A DNA stretch of 64,000 nt, taken from contig CAMTWK010000029.1 in the NCBI GenBank assembly GCA_947085425.1, forward strand, positions 1 to 64,000, read 5' to 3'. Positions 1 through 8,028 of the stretch are shown piece after piece; positions within the stretch are counted from its first letter, which is position 1, and each line of letters opens with the position of its first letter. Source of the DNA: UKL13-2 sp947085425. GTDB taxonomy: Bacteria; Pseudomonadota; Gammaproteobacteria; Burkholderiales; Usitatibacteraceae. Below the pieces are notes generated by a model. It was not told the origin of the DNA. It saw only the letters and a list, made by a program, of their open reading frames with translations, and did not search any database. The position numbers and the translations under genes were made by a program.

Positions 1-137
1 AAAAGCGCATGTTCAGAGGCCCGCTATCGAGTGCGCAGGCCATCAACCTTACGAGGTACAGTTTGGATTCGCAGAATTTATAGGTCGCCAAGAATGAAAA
101 ACGTATGTAAGGCGGGCCGACCCGTGAAATATGCAGG

Positions 138-1556
138 TTAACAGCCTTGGCGCATCGGCAATGCCGCTGCCTCGCCCAGATCCCAAAACACCCCCGCCAT
201 GATCGCCAGCCCCTCGCGCGCCAACGCGCCGAGCATGTGTTCGTTTGGTGCATGCTGCGAGCACGCCGAATACGAATGCGGAATCCAGATGGTCGGTAAT
301 CCGAGCGTATCGGCGAATACTTCATTGGGCAATGAGCCACCGAGATTAGGCAGGATCGCCGGCTTGGCACCGGTGGTGGCCGTGATACTCGCCACCGCCC
401 AACGCACCCACGGCGAATCCGGATCAAGCCGGGTGGCGTGCATCGGTTCTTCACGTGACGGCGTCACCACCACCTGCGGAAAACCTTCACGAATCAAATG
501 CCGCTGCAACGCCGGCACCACATCGTTTGGATCGGTGCCGACCACAAAGCGCAAATGACCGCGCGCCCACGCTTTGTTGGCAATGGCATTCACCGGAAAA
601 TCCGGATTGCCGACTTTCATCGCCAGCACCGAAAAACTCGACCAGCCAAACACGCGTTCGGCCGGGCTCAAGCCGGGCTCGCCCCAGTCCAAATCGATGT
701 CGGGTGAATCATCGCCGCCCGAAGGTTCACAATCCCGCAGCGCCGCACGCACGGCAGCGGGGATACCACTCGGTCGCCACTCGGGCACACGAATCGCACC
801 GTTTTTATCGGTGATGCTGGCGATGGCATGCGCCAACACGATGCCGGGATCGGCGATCAGCCCGCCCCAGTTGCCGGAGTGATGCGCGCCTTCACGCAGA
901 TCAATGGTCAGATCAAAATTCATCACGCCGCGCGAACCCAGAAAAATAGTCGGGCGATCCGGTTGCAAACGCGGGCCGTCGGATGCGATAAACACATCCG
1001 CCTTTAATTCTGCCTTGTGCGCGTGGCAAAACGCATCCAACCCGGGTGAGCCGATTTCTTCGCCCATCTCGATCAGCAGCTTCACATTGAAGCCAAGCGT
1101 GCCGCCTGCGCCACGCGAACCACGTGTTTCCAGCACACTCTTGAGCGCCGCCAGATTAATGGTGTGCTGGCCCTTGTTGTCTGCCGTGCCGCGCCCGTAG
1201 AGACGCGGGCCATCCTCATGCATGCGCCACGGGTTGAGATCGGCCCGCCATTGCGGCTCAAGCCCGCGCACCACATCACCGTGACCGTAACTCAGCAACG
1301 TCGGCAGGTGTTCCGCCTCGATACGCGTGGCGATCATAAATGGTGTCTTGCCAACCGGGCTGGCAAATACCTCGCAGGTAAAACCGAGTGCTTGCAACGA
1401 TGGTGTCAGCTCGTCCGCCAGATACGCACGCAACACATCGGCACGATCCGGATTTTGGCTCTCGGTGGGCATCGCCACCCGGCGCGCGAGATCGGCGTGA
1501 AATTGCCGGCTGTCAAAATAGTGCTCGGCGGATTGAATGGCTGAAGCGCGGGTCAT
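138..1556 (-). CDS. M20 family metallopeptidase (dipeptidase/deacetylase type)
   Basis: A 472-residue zinc peptidase of the M20/ArgE/DapE/CPG2 superfamily, expected to hydrolyse peptides or N-acyl amino acids in the cytoplasm. Visible landmarks are the first metal motif SYGHGDVV followed by GRGTADNKGQ, the acidic pair in EMGEEIGSPG, and a later metal His in IPHSYSACSQHAPNEH. I chose the ATG at 1556 (MTRASAIQ...) over an upstream in-frame start near 1673. The extra 39 residues are translated from a 9-bp tandem repeat, and the MTRASAIQ start is the part conserved in the decayed copies nearby. Substrate cannot be told from sequence. Confidence 0.87.
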   Translation of the reverse strand: MTRASAIQSAEHYFDSRQFHADLARRVAMPTESQNPDRADVLRAYLADELTPSLQALGFTCEVFASPVGKTPFMIATRIEAEHLPTLLSYGHGDVVRGLEPQWRADLNPWRMHEDGPRLYGRGTADNKGQHTINLAALKSVLETRGSRGAGGTLGFNVKLLIEMGEEIGSPGLDAFCHAHKAELKADVFIASDGPRLQPDRPTIFLGSRGVMNFDLTIDLREGAHHSGNWGGLIADPGIVLAHAIASITDKNGAIRVPEWRPSGIPAAVRAALRDCEPSGGDDSPDIDLDWGEPGLSPAERVFGWSSFSVLAMKVGNPDFPVNAIANKAWARGHLRFVVGTDPNDVVPALQRHLIREGFPQVVVTPSREEPMHATRLDPDSPWVRWAVASITATTGAKPAILPNLGGSLPNEVFADTLGLPTIWIPHSYSACSQHAPNEHMLGALAREGLAIMAGVFWDLGEAAALPMRQGC

Positions 1557-1562
1557 GGGTGT

Positions 1563-1607
1563 GGTCCTTGAGGTCTTTATGGTCTCTGTGGTCGCTTTGG
1601 TGCTTGT
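1563..1607. repeat. Five imperfect 9-bp tandem repeats (GGTCnnnnn)
   Basis: Consecutive units GGTCCTTGA, GGTCTTTAT, GGTCTCTGT, GGTCGCTTT, GGTGCTTGT lie immediately upstream of the M20 peptidase start, between it and any promoter. Seen directly. They could affect leader structure; no function is claimed. Confidence 0.8.
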
Positions 1608-1734
1608 TGTGCTTATGGCAGATTGTCTCGTTTGCGCCAACCCGGCCATCTTTTTCCGCAGAAGGCGTCGCAAGTGTCAACGCTAGCCTGTTAGTTAACC
1701 TAATTTTTCGAAAAGTTAGTATAACGCTGTGCAC

Positions 1735-1805
1735 ATTGTTGCCCGATCCCGCGCATCGCATCGCCGTGGCCGTCGCCATGCATCACAGGTGGTAATTGAA
1801 GGTTC
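1735..1805 (-). pseudogene. Decayed M20 peptidase fragment (metal-motif region)
   Basis: Read on the minus strand, this stretch gives LPPVMHGDGHGDAMRGIGQQ. It aligns with LPTLLSYGHGDVVRGLEPQ around the first zinc ligand of the intact M20 gene at 138-1556. Identity continues at the DNA level with scattered substitutions. There is no start, no downstream continuation and no open frame worth calling. It is the first of three such fragments and lies just upstream of the toxin-antitoxin promoter. Confidence 0.6.
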
Positions 1806-1848
1806 TGGCAGGTCAGAGCCGGCATGCCCATTGCACTGCCACGCAGCA

Positions 1849-1895
1849 TTGACATATTGTCGAGATTCGCTACAATGTATCTACACGGATATACA
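1849..1895 (+). promoter_or_regulatory. Sigma70 promoter with overlapping palindromic operator for the toxin-antitoxin pair
   Basis: TTGACA at 1849-1854, a 16-bp spacer and TACAAT at 1871-1876 form a near-consensus promoter. Overlapping the -10 is an inverted repeat TGTAT (1876-1880) - N10 - ATACA (1891-1895). It fits autorepression by the downstream AbrB-fold antitoxin, which is the usual arrangement for such modules (inference). Confidence 0.75.
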
Positions 1896-1916
1896 ACACC
1901 TAAATTGGAGAAATTC

Positions 1917-2168
1917 ATGCGCCTTCAAATTGCAAAATGGGGAAACAGCCTCGCCGTTCGCCTGCCGGCCAGTTACGCCCGGCAAGTCAACATCAGCAGT
2001 GGCGATTATCTTGAGGCGACCCTCGACGCCAGCGGTGAAATGCGTCTTGTGCCGGATGCACCGAAAGCGGACAAAGCGGCCATGTTAAAAAAGATCACCG
2101 CACTGCACAAGGCATTGCCCCAAACGGCAGACGTGATGGCGACGCTGCGTAACGAGGCGCGTTATTGA
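1917..2168 (+). CDS. AbrB/MazE-fold antitoxin of a type II toxin-antitoxin pair
   Basis: An 83-residue antitoxin. The N-terminal half (MRLQIAKWGNSLAVRLP, then the SSGDYLEATLDASGEMRL strand region) is a classic SpoVT/AbrB swapped-hairpin DNA-binding domain. The C-terminal third is polar and would wrap the toxin. The ATG at 1917 has GGAG at 1907-1910, six bases upstream, which excludes the longer in-frame reading. The stop overlaps the toxin ATG by one base (TGATG), so the two are translationally coupled. Subfamily name (VapB or MazE) is uncertain; the PIN-domain partner argues for VapB-like. Confidence 0.88.
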   Translation: MRLQIAKWGNSLAVRLPASYARQVNISSGDYLEATLDASGEMRLVPDAPKADKAAMLKKITALHKALPQTADVMATLRNEARY

Positions 2169-2590
2169 TGGTCTATGTTGACACCAGCGTGTTGGTCGCC
2201 CTGTTTACCAACGAGGCAACGGCAGAGCGTATCGTCAAATGGCTTGCGGCGGAGGCCCGCCCGCTGGTTTCCGGCGATTGGTGCGTAACCGAATTTGCCA
2301 GCGCGCTTGCGATAAAACAGCGAACCCGGCAAATGAGCCTGAAAGACTCAAATGCGGCATGGAAAGTATTCAGCGAATTTTGCACAGGTAGTCTGCGCCT
2401 CTTGCCGCTGGACCGGGTCGTATTCAGTGAAGCTGCGCAATTGGTTCGAAAGAGCAAAAATGGTTTGCGTGCGGGTGATGCGCTGCATCTGGCACTTGGG
2501 CTACGCGTCGGTGCTGCGGCGTTTTTCACACTTGATGTGCGACTGGCGGAGAGCGCCAGGCAAAACAAGCTGCCAAAAATTATTTTCTAG
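2168..2590 (+). CDS. PIN-domain ribonuclease toxin (VapC-like)
   Basis: A 140-residue PIN-domain protein, the usual toxin length. The metal-binding acidic residues are visible in order: Asp in YVDTSVLVALF near residue 6, Glu in VTEFASALA near 43, Asp in AGDALHLAL near 103 and Asp in FTLDVRLAES near 121. VapC toxins cleave tRNA or rRNA when their antitoxin is degraded (family knowledge). It is the second gene of a two-gene operon with the AbrB-fold antitoxin and carries no visible damage, so the module looks functional. It lies between decayed copies of the M20 peptidase gene. Confidence 0.9.
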   Translation: MVYVDTSVLVALFTNEATAERIVKWLAAEARPLVSGDWCVTEFASALAIKQRTRQMSLKDSNAAWKVFSEFCTGSLRLLPLDRVVFSEAAQLVRKSKNGLRAGDALHLALGLRVGAAAFFTLDVRLAESARQNKLPKIIF

Positions 2591-2604
2591 GCAGTCAATT
2601 GGCC

Positions 2605-2700
2605 GCCGTTCGTTCCGACTCAGCATTGAATTGCGAGCCAACAAAATAGTACCCGGCGGATTGAATGGCTGAAGCGCGGGTCATGGGAGTGGTACTGATG
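2605..2700 (-). pseudogene. Decayed M20 peptidase fragment (5' end)
   Basis: The minus strand from 2694 reads MTRASAIQSAGYYFVGSQF, against MTRASAIQSAEHYFDSRQF at the start of the intact M20 gene. About 50 bp (roughly 2645-2694) is nearly identical DNA, including the start codon region, and weaker similarity continues to about 2605. The frame then drifts and stops. This is a second partial duplicate of the peptidase gene, directly downstream of the toxin gene. Confidence 0.7.
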
Positions 2701-2730
2701 GGGTGGGATGGATGGTGACTATCGAATTAC

Positions 2731-2755
2731 AAACACTAGTATTGGCGGGTGTTTT
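2731..2755. repeat. Copy 1 of a small hairpin-forming dispersed repeat
   Basis: AAACACTAGTATTGGCGGGTGTTTT has complementary ends (AAACAC/GTGTTT). Closely related sequences occur at 5934-5957 and 29008-29033, with a half-copy near 5979-6002 on the other strand. Confidence 0.55.
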
Positions 2756-2827
2756 GGGGTAGAAATGGCTGGAGCGGGAAGCGGGGCCAGCAGTTTATAT
2801 TCCAGAATACGCCGCTATCTGTCGTCT

Positions 2828-2855
2828 GTCGCCCCGGCGGAGGCCGGGGTCCAAG
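2828..2855. repeat. REP-like palindrome, copy 1
   Basis: CCCCGGC (2832-2838), loop GGAG, GCCGGGG (2843-2849), followed by TCCAAG. The same element in opposite orientation occurs at 15719-15746. Perfect 7-bp stems; intergenic in both cases. This type of GC-rich palindrome is commonly dispersed in proteobacterial genomes (recall). Confidence 0.6.
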
Positions 2856-2938
2856 TATGCCTGCAACATCGTAGGCCTGGATATAAAAGATGCTTGCGTC
2901 GCTCCCTGCTGGTACGAGCGGCGAGAAAAACTCATCTC

Positions 2939-3202
2939 TCATTTTTTTGATTGTGCCCAAGCGCCGACTTTTTCAGACTTAGCCTTATCTTCCATTACTG
3001 CGAGTCGTTTCTTGAAGGCAGTCGATTTTTCGCCATTGGGCAAAGGCACTACTGGTCCGACGATGCGTGCCAGCCCACTGCGTACCAAAAGCTCGACCAG
3101 ACTGTTTCCATCTACTTCGACCAGCCCGTAATAGCGGACTTGTTTGCCCCTGTCGCCGCCGCCGGTCCATTTTGTCCACACATCACCGTGGCCGTAGCTC
3201 AT
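2939..3202 (-). pseudogene. Chimeric remnant: M20 motif fused to the C-terminal part of a thermonuclease-like protein
   Basis: This 87-codon open frame begins MSYGHGDVW, copied from the M20 metal motif. It then switches abruptly to a sequence with the look of the C-terminal end of a staphylococcal-nuclease-like (TNase/SNc) domain: VRYYGLVEVDGNSLVELLV, SGLARIVG, then AFKKRLAVMEDKAKSEKVGAW. No N-terminal nuclease core or catalytic Arg/Asp set is present, so it should be inactive. Upstream (3203-3238) the minus strand reads MTRAAAIQTADG in another frame, a scar of the M20 start. I regard it as a junction of two broken genes; expression is doubtful. Confidence 0.5.
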
Positions 3203-3240
3203 GACCGTCGGCAGTTTGAATGGCGGCGGCGCGGGTCATG
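3178..3240 (-). pseudogene. Third decayed M20 peptidase fragment (start plus metal motif, internally deleted)
   Basis: The minus strand from 3239 reads MTRAAAIQ, and shortly afterwards, in a shifted frame, LPTVMSYGHGDV. In the intact gene these two segments are about 85 residues apart, so an internal deletion brought them together. DNA similarity to 1271-1310 and 1530-1556 is obvious by eye. Confidence 0.65.
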
Positions 3241-3380
3241 GTTTGATTCCTGTTGAGGCGCGTTGGAAGTTGATTTTGTAAACACGAATATGGGCGCGGA
3301 GGATGAAACAATAATGCCTGAATCGGCAGCGTCAATGCATAGTTTATGCAATTCCCCAACTCCCAACCCCCAACACCAAA

Positions 3381-5732
3381 TCAGTCCCGTCCTAATCCCG
3401 CCAGATCAAACGCATAACTCGCTTTGAAAAATACTTCGTTGATTCGCCGCTGATAATTGGCGCCGGGCTCGATAGACCGCGATGAATTCACACCCACATA
3501 AAAATTGGTGCCGAGTCCGCGTTTATGGCTATACACCAACGAACGTGTTTCGGTTTTATCGAATGGCGTCACGCGTGACTCGTACAGTGACGGCGCGCGG
3601 CGGGTGCCATTGTATTGTGCAATCAATCGGATGCTGTTGCGCGAAGTGAGGTGATAGACCGAAGTCAATTGTGCGGCGCGTTCGCGAATGATGGTGGACG
3701 ATCCGACCACATCAGCCTTGGTATTGATGACGGATTCTTCCAGCCGTGGTTGTATCTCCCAGCGATTAAACAAGCGAATGGTGGCGTCGGCCTGAAAATA
3801 ATACCCACGGCCAATTTGATTGGTGGCCACATCGCCACGTTCACCGATGGCCGTTTCGGCATGAAAGCTGGACAGCCAATTGCCGGGGGTCCAGTCGAAC
3901 CAACCAAAAAACTGGCTGCGCGACAAAGGCTCACCGCTGGCCCGAAAACGAATTTTTTGTTTGGGGCGCGCTTCCAAACCAAAGTTTATTTTATTGGCTG
4001 TGAACGCCATGCCCACGTTTTGCTGTTGGTACAAAACCTTACCATCCAAATCGAGTTTGCGTTCGAGATTGAGATACGGAGAAATCTCGTTGAATCCGAA
4101 TACATCCCGCCAGCGACGCGTAACCTCGTTGTACGCGCGGCGGGTGCCCACCTGACTGAAAAAACCATTGTCCGCCCGAAAATCACGACCGATTTCCTCG
4201 ATGGCACCAGCGCTGCCCCATTGGTCGGTGGAAAAATTGTAGTCAAACAAATATGCGGCATCACTGGCGGCGCTTTTGCCATTGATCTTGTTGCGTTTAT
4301 CGTGGGTATTGGAATACAACACATTGCCTCGAATGCGCAACGCGCCGGACGGCCGCCACACCACATCGCTGCCGATGACTTGATTGGTCAGCGTCGGTTT
4401 GTTGGCCGATGTTTCATAAGTACGGTCGGTCAATACGCCGCCAAACGTCCACGCGCCGCTATCGAGGCGGATTCGGCCGATAGTGGCAATCGACTTGGTG
4501 TCTTGAATGGCGAAACGTGTATTGAGCGAGCCGGGCAACAGAATCAAACCCTTGCCGTCATCTCGCACGGTCAGAATGGTCAGATCCATGCCGTCGGCGC
4601 GACGCGTGGCACGCAGCCCCCACGCCGGGTCGGTGATCGAGCGGGTGTAGATGGCGCGAAATGGCAACGACAAAATATCCGAACCCTCCAGAAAAAACGG
4701 CCGTTTCTCCTGAAAGAACAACGCAAATTGGGCGTTGGCCGCGAGCTGGGGTGAATCCAATTCCACCTGCGAAAAATCGGGGTTGATGGTGCCATCGAAT
4801 ACCCAATCGGCGGTTGGCCGAAATTTCACATCAAGGCTCGGCACAAAATCGTTTTCACGTTTGCCAGGCTTGCCGGATTCACGATCCCGCGTGCTGCGCA
4901 GCGTGACATTAGGCGTGACGGTCAATTCACGTCCGTCCGGCAAATCCTTCAGCCCCGACACAGTTTGCGCATAACAAAGCAGACAATTGGATTCGCGGGG
5001 AATACGCCCGTTGGCGATGCGATAAACATTGTCACGGGTAATACCGCGCCCTAGAAACACACTCCAATTTTCGGATGGCGGGCTGGCGTAACGTAACACC
5101 GAAAACGGAATACGAATCTCGGCGCTCCAGCCATCGGCCAGCCGTGCGACCGACGCATCCCACTCAAAGTCTGGTGAAAAATCCTCGTTCCCGCTGTCTT
5201 CGTGAAAAATGCCATCACCAATCGCGCCAGCCGCATTCACCCGAAAAATCTGCGCGAATTTGCGTGAACCAACCGGATCGAGATAAACAGCAAAAAAATC
5301 TTGCGAACCAAAAACCTGATCACGTCGCACCAGCGGCGCCTCGATTAGGGACGGGTCGGGGTCATAACCGCGCATGTAAAAATAGATTGCGTGTTGATCG
5401 TAAACAATCCGCGCCTCGGTTTTGTACTTTGCCGCCGCTTCGCGCGGACGGTATTCGTAAAAATCAGTAATGACTTGTGCACGTGACCAAAAGGCCTCGT
5501 CGGCCTTGCCATCCAAAATGATTTTTTCACCCGCTGACAAACGTAGCGCCTGAGTGGGAGAGATGCGTCGCTCGACGGCGGAAAGATTGGAATTGGCTTG
5601 GCTGGGTGGTGTCGATTGGCCATAAGCGGGCGGAGACGAGACCAGCGCCGCCACGGAAAACAACCCAAACATAATCACTGCCAAAAGGTGTTTAGACATC
5701 GGGCTGCGTGGGAGAGATTTCATCATGGGCAT
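3381..5732 (-). CDS. Outer-membrane DUF5916 protein with N-terminal CBM9-like domain
   Basis: A 783-residue exported protein. After a signal peptide (hydrophobic core LLAVIMFGLFSVAALV, cleavage near AYG-Q) comes a CBM9-like beta-sandwich (KIILDGKADEAFW, then YDQHAIYFYMRGYDPDP and AEIRIPFSVLRY). The rest (about 260-783) is the DUF5916 region, with alternating strands and terminal barrel-like segments, consistent with an outer-membrane beta-barrel. Family members are poorly characterised; glycan or peptide binding or uptake is a guess. Several clustered ATGs (5732, 5726, 5723, 5699) leave the start uncertain, and none has a clear Shine-Dalgarno. It is a single-gene unit. Confidence 0.8.
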   Translation of the reverse strand: MPMMKSLPRSPMSKHLLAVIMFGLFSVAALVSSPPAYGQSTPPSQANSNLSAVERRISPTQALRLSAGEKIILDGKADEAFWSRAQVITDFYEYRPREAAAKYKTEARIVYDQHAIYFYMRGYDPDPSLIEAPLVRRDQVFGSQDFFAVYLDPVGSRKFAQIFRVNAAGAIGDGIFHEDSGNEDFSPDFEWDASVARLADGWSAEIRIPFSVLRYASPPSENWSVFLGRGITRDNVYRIANGRIPRESNCLLCYAQTVSGLKDLPDGRELTVTPNVTLRSTRDRESGKPGKRENDFVPSLDVKFRPTADWVFDGTINPDFSQVELDSPQLAANAQFALFFQEKRPFFLEGSDILSLPFRAIYTRSITDPAWGLRATRRADGMDLTILTVRDDGKGLILLPGSLNTRFAIQDTKSIATIGRIRLDSGAWTFGGVLTDRTYETSANKPTLTNQVIGSDVVWRPSGALRIRGNVLYSNTHDKRNKINGKSAASDAAYLFDYNFSTDQWGSAGAIEEIGRDFRADNGFFSQVGTRRAYNEVTRRWRDVFGFNEISPYLNLERKLDLDGKVLYQQQNVGMAFTANKINFGLEARPKQKIRFRASGEPLSRSQFFGWFDWTPGNWLSSFHAETAIGERGDVATNQIGRGYYFQADATIRLFNRWEIQPRLEESVINTKADVVGSSTIIRERAAQLTSVYHLTSRNSIRLIAQYNGTRRAPSLYESRVTPFDKTETRSLVYSHKRGLGTNFYVGVNSSRSIEPGANYQRRINEVFFKASYAFDLAGLGRD

Positions 5733-6461
5733 GTGATTTTGACGTGAAGGCGGTGGAGTCGGATCATAGGCTGGCTTGAGGGACAGGCACATTGTGATGT
5801 GATGAAAGACGGAAAACGCAGACTGGATCACGGGTGAATATTAATGGGGTTTGTGTTCGCTTCCGTAATAATCGCTGGGCGGGCGTATCAAATGCACCAA
5901 ACGGGGATTGCGGCAGGATCACAGCCGGCGAGTAAAACTCCAGCATTGGCGGCGCAGATGGGGCGAAAGAGGCTGGAACGGCGCTATTTACGGGCGTTTT
6001 GATAATTACAATCACAAGCCCGTCGCCCCAGCCCGGTCAGTGACAGATTCCTTGGCGCCTTTTTTGATCAAGATGTGAAAAATATTCATTCGTCGTCAAC
6101 TTCGACGAAATGCGAAATACTGATTTGCAAGGATAAAGCAGGAATGAAACTGCAGCATTCGCGTGACTGCATAAAAATGCGTGCGGGCGCAGTCAGGGTT
6201 CGCTACGTTGCGAATAATTCACGCAGGAGCTTGATGCGTTGGCGTGGTTGGATACCAAAGGTGAATAGCGGCGCAGAGTGCAGGTTAAAAAATGAGGGTT
6301 TGACACTTGAGCAAGTTTGCGAGCAGAAATAGCTGAAAAACTTATTAAATAATAGAGATTGAAATGATGATTGCGGGATTCCAACAACTTGCAAAATAAA
6401 ATTGACTGGGACGCCAATCGGGCGTAATGTCCGGTTTCATACCCAGAGGAAAACTGCGCAA
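5733..6461. other. Intergenic region with dispersed-repeat copies and dcm control sequences
   Basis: No convincing gene. It holds two degenerate copies of the small dispersed repeat: AAAACTCCAGCATTGGCGGCG at 5934-5954 and an inverted half-copy CGCTATTTACGGGCGTTTTGA at 5982-6002. It also holds a 7-bp inverted repeat TTCGTCG (6089-6095) / CGACGAA (6103-6109), and the dcm promoter and operator at 6402-6430. Short open frames at 5764-6015 (minus) and 6075-6332 (plus) have no recognisable domain. Confidence 0.6.
6402..6430 (+). promoter_or_regulatory. Promoter and candidate autoregulatory operator of the cytosine methyltransferase gene
   Basis: TTGACT (6402-6407), 17-bp spacer and TAATGT (6425-6430) form a good sigma70 promoter 32 bases before the methylase ATG. 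The spacer contains a perfect inverted repeat ACGCC (6411-6415) - N5 - GGCGT (6421-6425). Because the methylase has an N-terminal HTH, as M.EcoRII- and M.SsoII-type enzymes that repress their own genes do, this palindrome is a natural candidate operator (inference). Confidence 0.65.
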
Positions 6462-7739
6462 ATGGCGACAATACTTACAACAGAATCCCGAAATAACGCG
6501 GTATTCGACTATCTCACGGCAGCGCGCAGGCAACACAGCCAGGTTGATCTCGCAAAATTCCTGGAAGTGGATACACGTACGCTGCGCAGATGGGAGGCGC
6601 GCCAAAGTGTTCCGCCGCGTTACATTATTCCGGCACTTAAGCAATTGATGCTCCCGCTCTTGGCAGACCAGCCGGAGGATGCGGACTTCACCTTCATCGA
6701 TTTGTTTGCAGGAATCGGCGGCATCCGCACGCCCTTCGAGGCTATGGGTGGCCGATGTGTTTACACGAGCGAATGGGATTCGTATGCGCAGAAAACCTAT
6801 GCAGCAAATTTTCCGGATGGCCACGCCATTGCCGGAGACATTACGCAAGTCGATGAAAATGAAATCCCCGACCACGATGTTTTACTTGCAGGATTCCCAT
6901 GTCAACCCTTCTCGATAGCAGGTGTCTCGAAGAAGAATGCTCTGGGACGGGCGCATGGATTTGCGGATGAAACACAAGGCACATTGTTCTTTGATGTCGC
7001 CCGGATTATTAAAGCCAAGCGGCCACGCGCATTTCTGCTGGAGAACGTCAAGAATTTGCAGTCGCACGACAAGGGTAGAACATTCGACGTTATCAAGCGC
7101 ACGCTGACCGAAGAGCTCGGCTATCACATCCATGTAAAGGTGATCGATGCCGCGCATTTTGTCCCGCAGCATCGTGAGCGAATCATCATTGCCGGCTTCC
7201 GTGATCCGGTCGGGTTCGATTGGGCGGCGTTGCAACTGCCAGCAAAAGGCGAGCGAAAGCTGGCTGAAATTTTGCACAAGACGGATGGCACTGAGCCTGA
7301 CCTGACGTGGGATGAAGGGCGCTACTTTGATCACAAGAAAAAGAAAGTCCTTCCCAAATTTACGCTTACCGATAACTTGTGGATCTACCTCCAAGCGTAT
7401 GCTGAAAAGCACCGGCTGAAAGGAAACGGATTTGGATTTGGACTTGTGACAGGCAAGGATATTTCCCGCACGCTCTCGGCCCGTTACTACAAGGATGGTT
7501 CCGAGATATTGATCAAACAGCTGCGTAAAAATCCACGACGGTTGACGCCTCGCGAGTGCGCGCGCCTCATGGGCTTGCCTGACACATTTAAAATTCCGGT
7601 ATCTGATTCACGGGCATACAGGCAGTTTGGCAATTGTGTTGCGGTGCCAGTGATTCGAGAAGCGGCACGATTGATGCAGCCGTTTGTCATTGAAGAGTTG
7701 AACCAGCTTTCTTTTCCCAACCTTGCAGTTGCCGCATAA
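6462..7739 (+). CDS. dcm: DNA (cytosine-5-)-methyltransferase, Dcm/M.EcoRII type with N-terminal HTH
   Basis: A 425-residue C5-cytosine methylase. The N-terminal 70 residues carry a helix-turn-helix (QVDLAKFLEVDTRTLRRWE). The catalytic domain shows motif I FAGIGG (82-87), motif IV GFPCQPFS with nucleophile Cys147, motif VI LLENVKNL, motif VIII QHRERI and motif X with RQFGNCVAVPV. The ATG at 6462 is preceded by AGAGGA; the upstream in-frame start falls on the promoter. Resemblance to the Dcm/M.EcoRII branch and the neighbouring vsr predict methylation of the inner C of CCWGG; the sequence alone does not prove the specificity. It would protect host DNA from the nuclease operon that converges on it. 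Confidence 0.9.
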   Translation: MATILTTESRNNAVFDYLTAARRQHSQVDLAKFLEVDTRTLRRWEARQSVPPRYIIPALKQLMLPLLADQPEDADFTFIDLFAGIGGIRTPFEAMGGRCVYTSEWDSYAQKTYAANFPDGHAIAGDITQVDENEIPDHDVLLAGFPCQPFSIAGVSKKNALGRAHGFADETQGTLFFDVARIIKAKRPRAFLLENVKNLQSHDKGRTFDVIKRTLTEELGYHIHVKVIDAAHFVPQHRERIIIAGFRDPVGFDWAALQLPAKGERKLAEILHKTDGTEPDLTWDEGRYFDHKKKKVLPKFTLTDNLWIYLQAYAEKHRLKGNGFGFGLVTGKDISRTLSARYYKDGSEILIKQLRKNPRRLTPRECARLMGLPDTFKIPVSDSRAYRQFGNCVAVPVIREAARLMQPFVIEELNQLSFPNLAVAA

Positions 7740-7749
7740 AGGATTTGAC

Positions 7750-8028
7750 ATGATCACTACTAATCGTATTCCTGCAGTCCGTGATTTCTCGGTTAACGGC
7801 ATGACTGCCTGGTTTGCTGAACTTGACGCCCGCGACCTGCTCTTCCATCCGGATGAATCACCTGAGACGTTAATCAGTATGGATTCAGGTCGGCCATGTT
7901 TCACGCCGACAGAAGTGGCCGCGCTCACTAGCACAATCGACCGATTGTTTGCGTTACATGGCGACGAAGTCTACGAAGCAGCGTATCCATTGTTTATGGC
8001 GCGGATGGGAATCAAACCTGATGCCTGA
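7750..8028 (+). CDS. Small protein of unknown function between dcm and vsr
   Basis: A 92-residue acidic protein I do not recognise. The ATG at 7750 has AAAGG seven bases upstream, ten bases after the dcm stop, and the 3' end overlaps vsr by eight bases. That spacing and the good ribosome site support a real gene. It has no Cys pairs, membrane segments or obvious catalytic motif. The FTPTEVAALTSTIDRLFALHGDEVYEAAY region is predicted helical. Its position suggests a role in the methylation or repair unit. Confidence 0.72.
   Translation: MITTNRIPAVRDFSVNGMTAWFAELDARDLLFHPDESPETLISMDSGRPCFTPTEVAALTSTIDRLFALHGDEVYEAAYPLFMARMGIKPDA

Noticed and set aside
3615..4754. 379-codon open frame on the plus strand
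   Set aside because: It lies antisense inside the DUF5916 gene, has no ribosome site and no domain-like sequence; the minus-strand gene explains the region.
5764..6015. Small minus-strand gene upstream of the DUF5916 gene
   Set aside because: Translation has no recognisable features and overlaps dispersed-repeat copies and the likely DUF5916 promoter.
6075..6332. Possible restriction controller (C) protein upstream of dcm
   Set aside because: The translated 85 residues show no helix-turn-helix, and there is no ribosome site.
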